8,557 nt of DNA from the NCBI GenBank assembly GCA_946543095.1, contig CAMNLO010000057.1, positions 1 to 8,557 on the forward strand, read 5' to 3'. The stretch's first letter is position 1. Every line of letters begins with the position of its first letter. This document shows positions 7,254 to 8,557 of the stretch, one piece after another. Under the pieces are notes generated by a model, which saw only the letters and a program-made list of their open reading frames with translations, searched no databases and was not told the origin of the DNA. Origin of the DNA: an uncultured bacterium. Its GTDB lineage: Bacteria; Bacillota; Clostridia; Lachnospirales; Lachnospiraceae. A program made the translations under genes and the position numbers.

Positions 7254-8149
7254 TGGCGTCAATGCGGGATATCAAACGGCGCAGAGCCAGCATACAGAGC
7301 ACGGGCCAGATCACGAAGGCCATGAAGCTGGTGAGCACCGTCAAGCTTCAGCGGGCAAAGCAGAACGCGGAAAAGGTCCGCACCTACTTTACCTGCATGT
7401 ATGAGACCGTCCAGTCCCTGCTCCTAAAGTCCGCCAATGTCAGGAGCGTCTTTATCCAGGGCAACGATTCCGCGGAAAAGGCCGTGATCCTGGTGACCTC
7501 CAACAGAGGGCTTGCGGGCGGCTATAACTCCAATGTGGTGAAGCTGGTGCAGGCCATGGAGGATCTGAAGGGAGCCGGGCTTTATGCCGCCGGCAAGAAG
7601 GGGAAGGACGCCCTGTTAAAGCGGGGCTATTCCTTAAAGGAGGACTTCTCCGACTGCATGGAATCCCCTGTGTACGCGGATGCCCAGGCCATCGGAAAGA
7701 CCGTGCTTTCCGCCTTTGAACAGGGAAGGATCGGAGAGCTCTGGATCGCCTACACCGCGTTTAAGGGGACCATGACCCATGTGCCCACCCTGATCAAGCT
7801 CCTTCCGGTGAATCCGGAGCTGGACAGAAACGGGGAGCGCTCCTCCCTGGAAATGTTTGCCCCGGATGGGGAAAAGACGGATGCGCAGACAGTCCCCATG
7901 AACTTCGAACCGCCCGTGTCGGAGGCTCTGCCTATGCTGATCCCGAAATACATCACCAGCATGATCTACGGGGCGCTGATGGAGGCTCACGCCAGTGAGA
8001 ACGCGGCCAGAATGCAGGCCATGGACAATGCAACAAGCAATGCGGAGGAGATGATCGACGAGCTGGGGCTGCAGTATAACAGGGCAAGACAGGGCAGCAT
8101 CACTCAGGAGCTGACGGAGATTATCGCGGGAGCCGAGGCCATCGCATAG
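7253..8149 (+). CDS. atpG: F1Fo ATP synthase subunit gamma
   Basis: Gamma is the central rotating shaft. The 298-residue protein has the N-terminal helix MRDIKRRRASIQSTGQITKAM, the ILVTSNRGLAGGYN strand-loop (about residues 79-92), and the C-terminal helix with the family signature ITQELTEIIAGAEAI. It is slightly longer than the roughly 286 residues common in the family; the extra length is probably in the loop around residues 185-215. The start ATG shares its A with the atpA TAA, with GAAGAGG about 8 bases upstream, so translation is coupled to alpha. The stop codon lies in the loop of a small hairpin. Confidence 0.97.
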
Positions 8150-8159
8150 TGCGATTGCC
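8137..8159 (+). other. Hairpin with the atpG stop codon in its loop
   Basis: GGCCATCGCA (8137-8146) and TGCGATTGCC (8150-8159) pair at 9 of 10 positions around TAG, the atpG stop codon (8147-8149). The inner six pairs are perfect. No T-run follows. It may slow ribosomes at termination or protect the 3' end of the atpAG message; it sits just before the strong ribosome binding site of the small ORF. Confidence 0.45.
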
Positions 8160-8189
8160 TGCGGCCACACATCGAAAGGAGGAATTGTC

Positions 8190-8318
8190 ATGACAGATTA
8201 CCAGTATAAGACAGTCTTAGCTTCAATCATGATGATTACTGACGGTTGCAAGGATGTGGCAGAGGTAAAGGAAAAGATCAGGCAGCTTATCGAAGGATAT
8301 AAAAAGCAGCAAGGATAA
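8190..8318 (+). CDS. Small 42-residue protein of unknown function between atpG and atpD
   Basis: ATG 8190 to TAA 8316-8318 encodes MTDYQYKTVLASIMMITDGC, then a charged part KDVAEVKEKIRQLIEGYKKQ and QG. A perfect AAAGGAGG (8175-8182) lies seven bases before the ATG, as good as any site in the operon, which strongly supports translation. No membrane helix or signal is obvious; the protein looks like two short amphipathic helices around a Gly-Cys turn. Base composition differs from its neighbours: 51 of 129 bases are G or C (about 40%) in a clearly GC-richer operon, and it uses codons such as TTA, TCA, ATT and AAA. I do not recognise a function. From memory, similar MTDYQ-type small proteins occur in gut Clostridia, sometimes near phage genes, but I cannot verify this. 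It may be a recent insertion or a lineage-specific accessory of ATP synthase. Confidence 0.8.
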   Translation: MTDYQYKTVLASIMMITDGCKDVAEVKEKIRQLIEGYKKQQG

Positions 8319-8348
8319 GAGCGAGGAAGAGTAACGAAAGGATCAGTT

Positions 8349-8557
8349 ATGGCTGAAAACAAGGGACGCATCACACAGATCATCAGCGCGGTGCTGGATA
8401 TCAAATTCGAGAACGGGCATCTTCCCGAGATCAACGAAGCAATCCTGATCCCGCTGGAGGATGGTACGAAGCTCACCGTGGAGGTGGCGCAGCATCTTGG
8501 AGACGACACGGTCCGCTGCATCGCCATGGGCTCCACCGACGGCCTGGTCCGTGGGAT
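8349..8557 (+). CDS. atpD: F1Fo ATP synthase subunit beta, N-terminal part
   Basis: The first 69 codons of the catalytic subunit are present and the frame runs off the right edge. They encode the N-terminal beta-barrel: [15 protein letters not shown], then [36 protein letters not shown], all typical of beta. The family's usual GPVVDV reads SAVLDI here, a change I believe is normal in Lachnospiraceae. The start ATG has AAAGGA (8337-8342) with 6-nt spacing. The P-loop and DELSEED region lie outside the window. Confidence 0.96.
   Translation, partial: MAENKGRITQIISAVLDIKFENGHLPEINEAILIPLEDGTKLTVEVAQHLGDDTVRCIAMGSTDGLVRG

Overview
The window is a stretch of bacterial chromosome, almost entirely coding on the + strand. 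It is dominated by a nearly complete F-type (F1Fo) ATP synthase operon. The gene order (atpZ-atpI-atpB-atpE-atpF-atpH-atpA-atpG-small ORF-atpD), strong AGGAGG ribosome binding sites, moderately high GC and the soluble LacI-like/GGDEF sensor upstream all point to a gut-type Clostridia, most likely Lachnospiraceae. This placement comes from gene content and protein style, not from a database search.

Layout. (1) From the left edge to 622 lies the 3' part of an unrecognised membrane-anchored protein. It has an Ala/Pro/Gln-rich 11-residue tandem repeat, a probable beta-rich extracytoplasmic domain and a C-terminal transmembrane anchor. (2) 623-762 is non-coding but highly structured: a perfect 10-bp hairpin, then a 62-nt three-helix stem ending next to the following gene. 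(3) 763-2712 encodes a soluble diguanylate cyclase with a LacI-type ligand-binding domain, a probable GAF-like middle domain and an intact GGDEF motif. (4) A good sigma-A-type promoter (TGGACA-17 bp-TATAAT) overlaps the 3' end of that gene and should start the atp operon only 2-4 nt before the atpZ start codon. (5) 2738-8557 holds the ATP synthase operon; atpD is cut by the right edge and atpC would lie beyond it.

How the genes work together. AtpZ and AtpI are membrane assembly/accessory proteins. AtpB (a), AtpE (c) and AtpF (b) form the membrane Fo motor. AtpH (delta), AtpA (alpha), AtpG (gamma) and AtpD (beta) form the stalk and catalytic head. The c subunit carries Q30, E63, T64, T65 and Y68, the positions of the known Na+-binding c-ring signature, so the enzyme is plausibly Na+-coupled.

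The non-textbook parts are the gene junctions. A 128-bp palindrome-rich element with 12/14 terminal inverted repeats and a perfect 17-bp hairpin sits at the Fo/F1 boundary between atpH and atpA, and it appears to supply the atpH stop codon. An AT-rich 42-codon ORF with a perfect ribosome binding site sits between atpG and atpD. Small perfect or near-perfect triloop hairpins lie after atpE and over the atpG stop codon. An AT-rich imperfect tandem repeat precedes the atpE ribosome binding site. No tRNA, rRNA, CRISPR array or transposase was seen.
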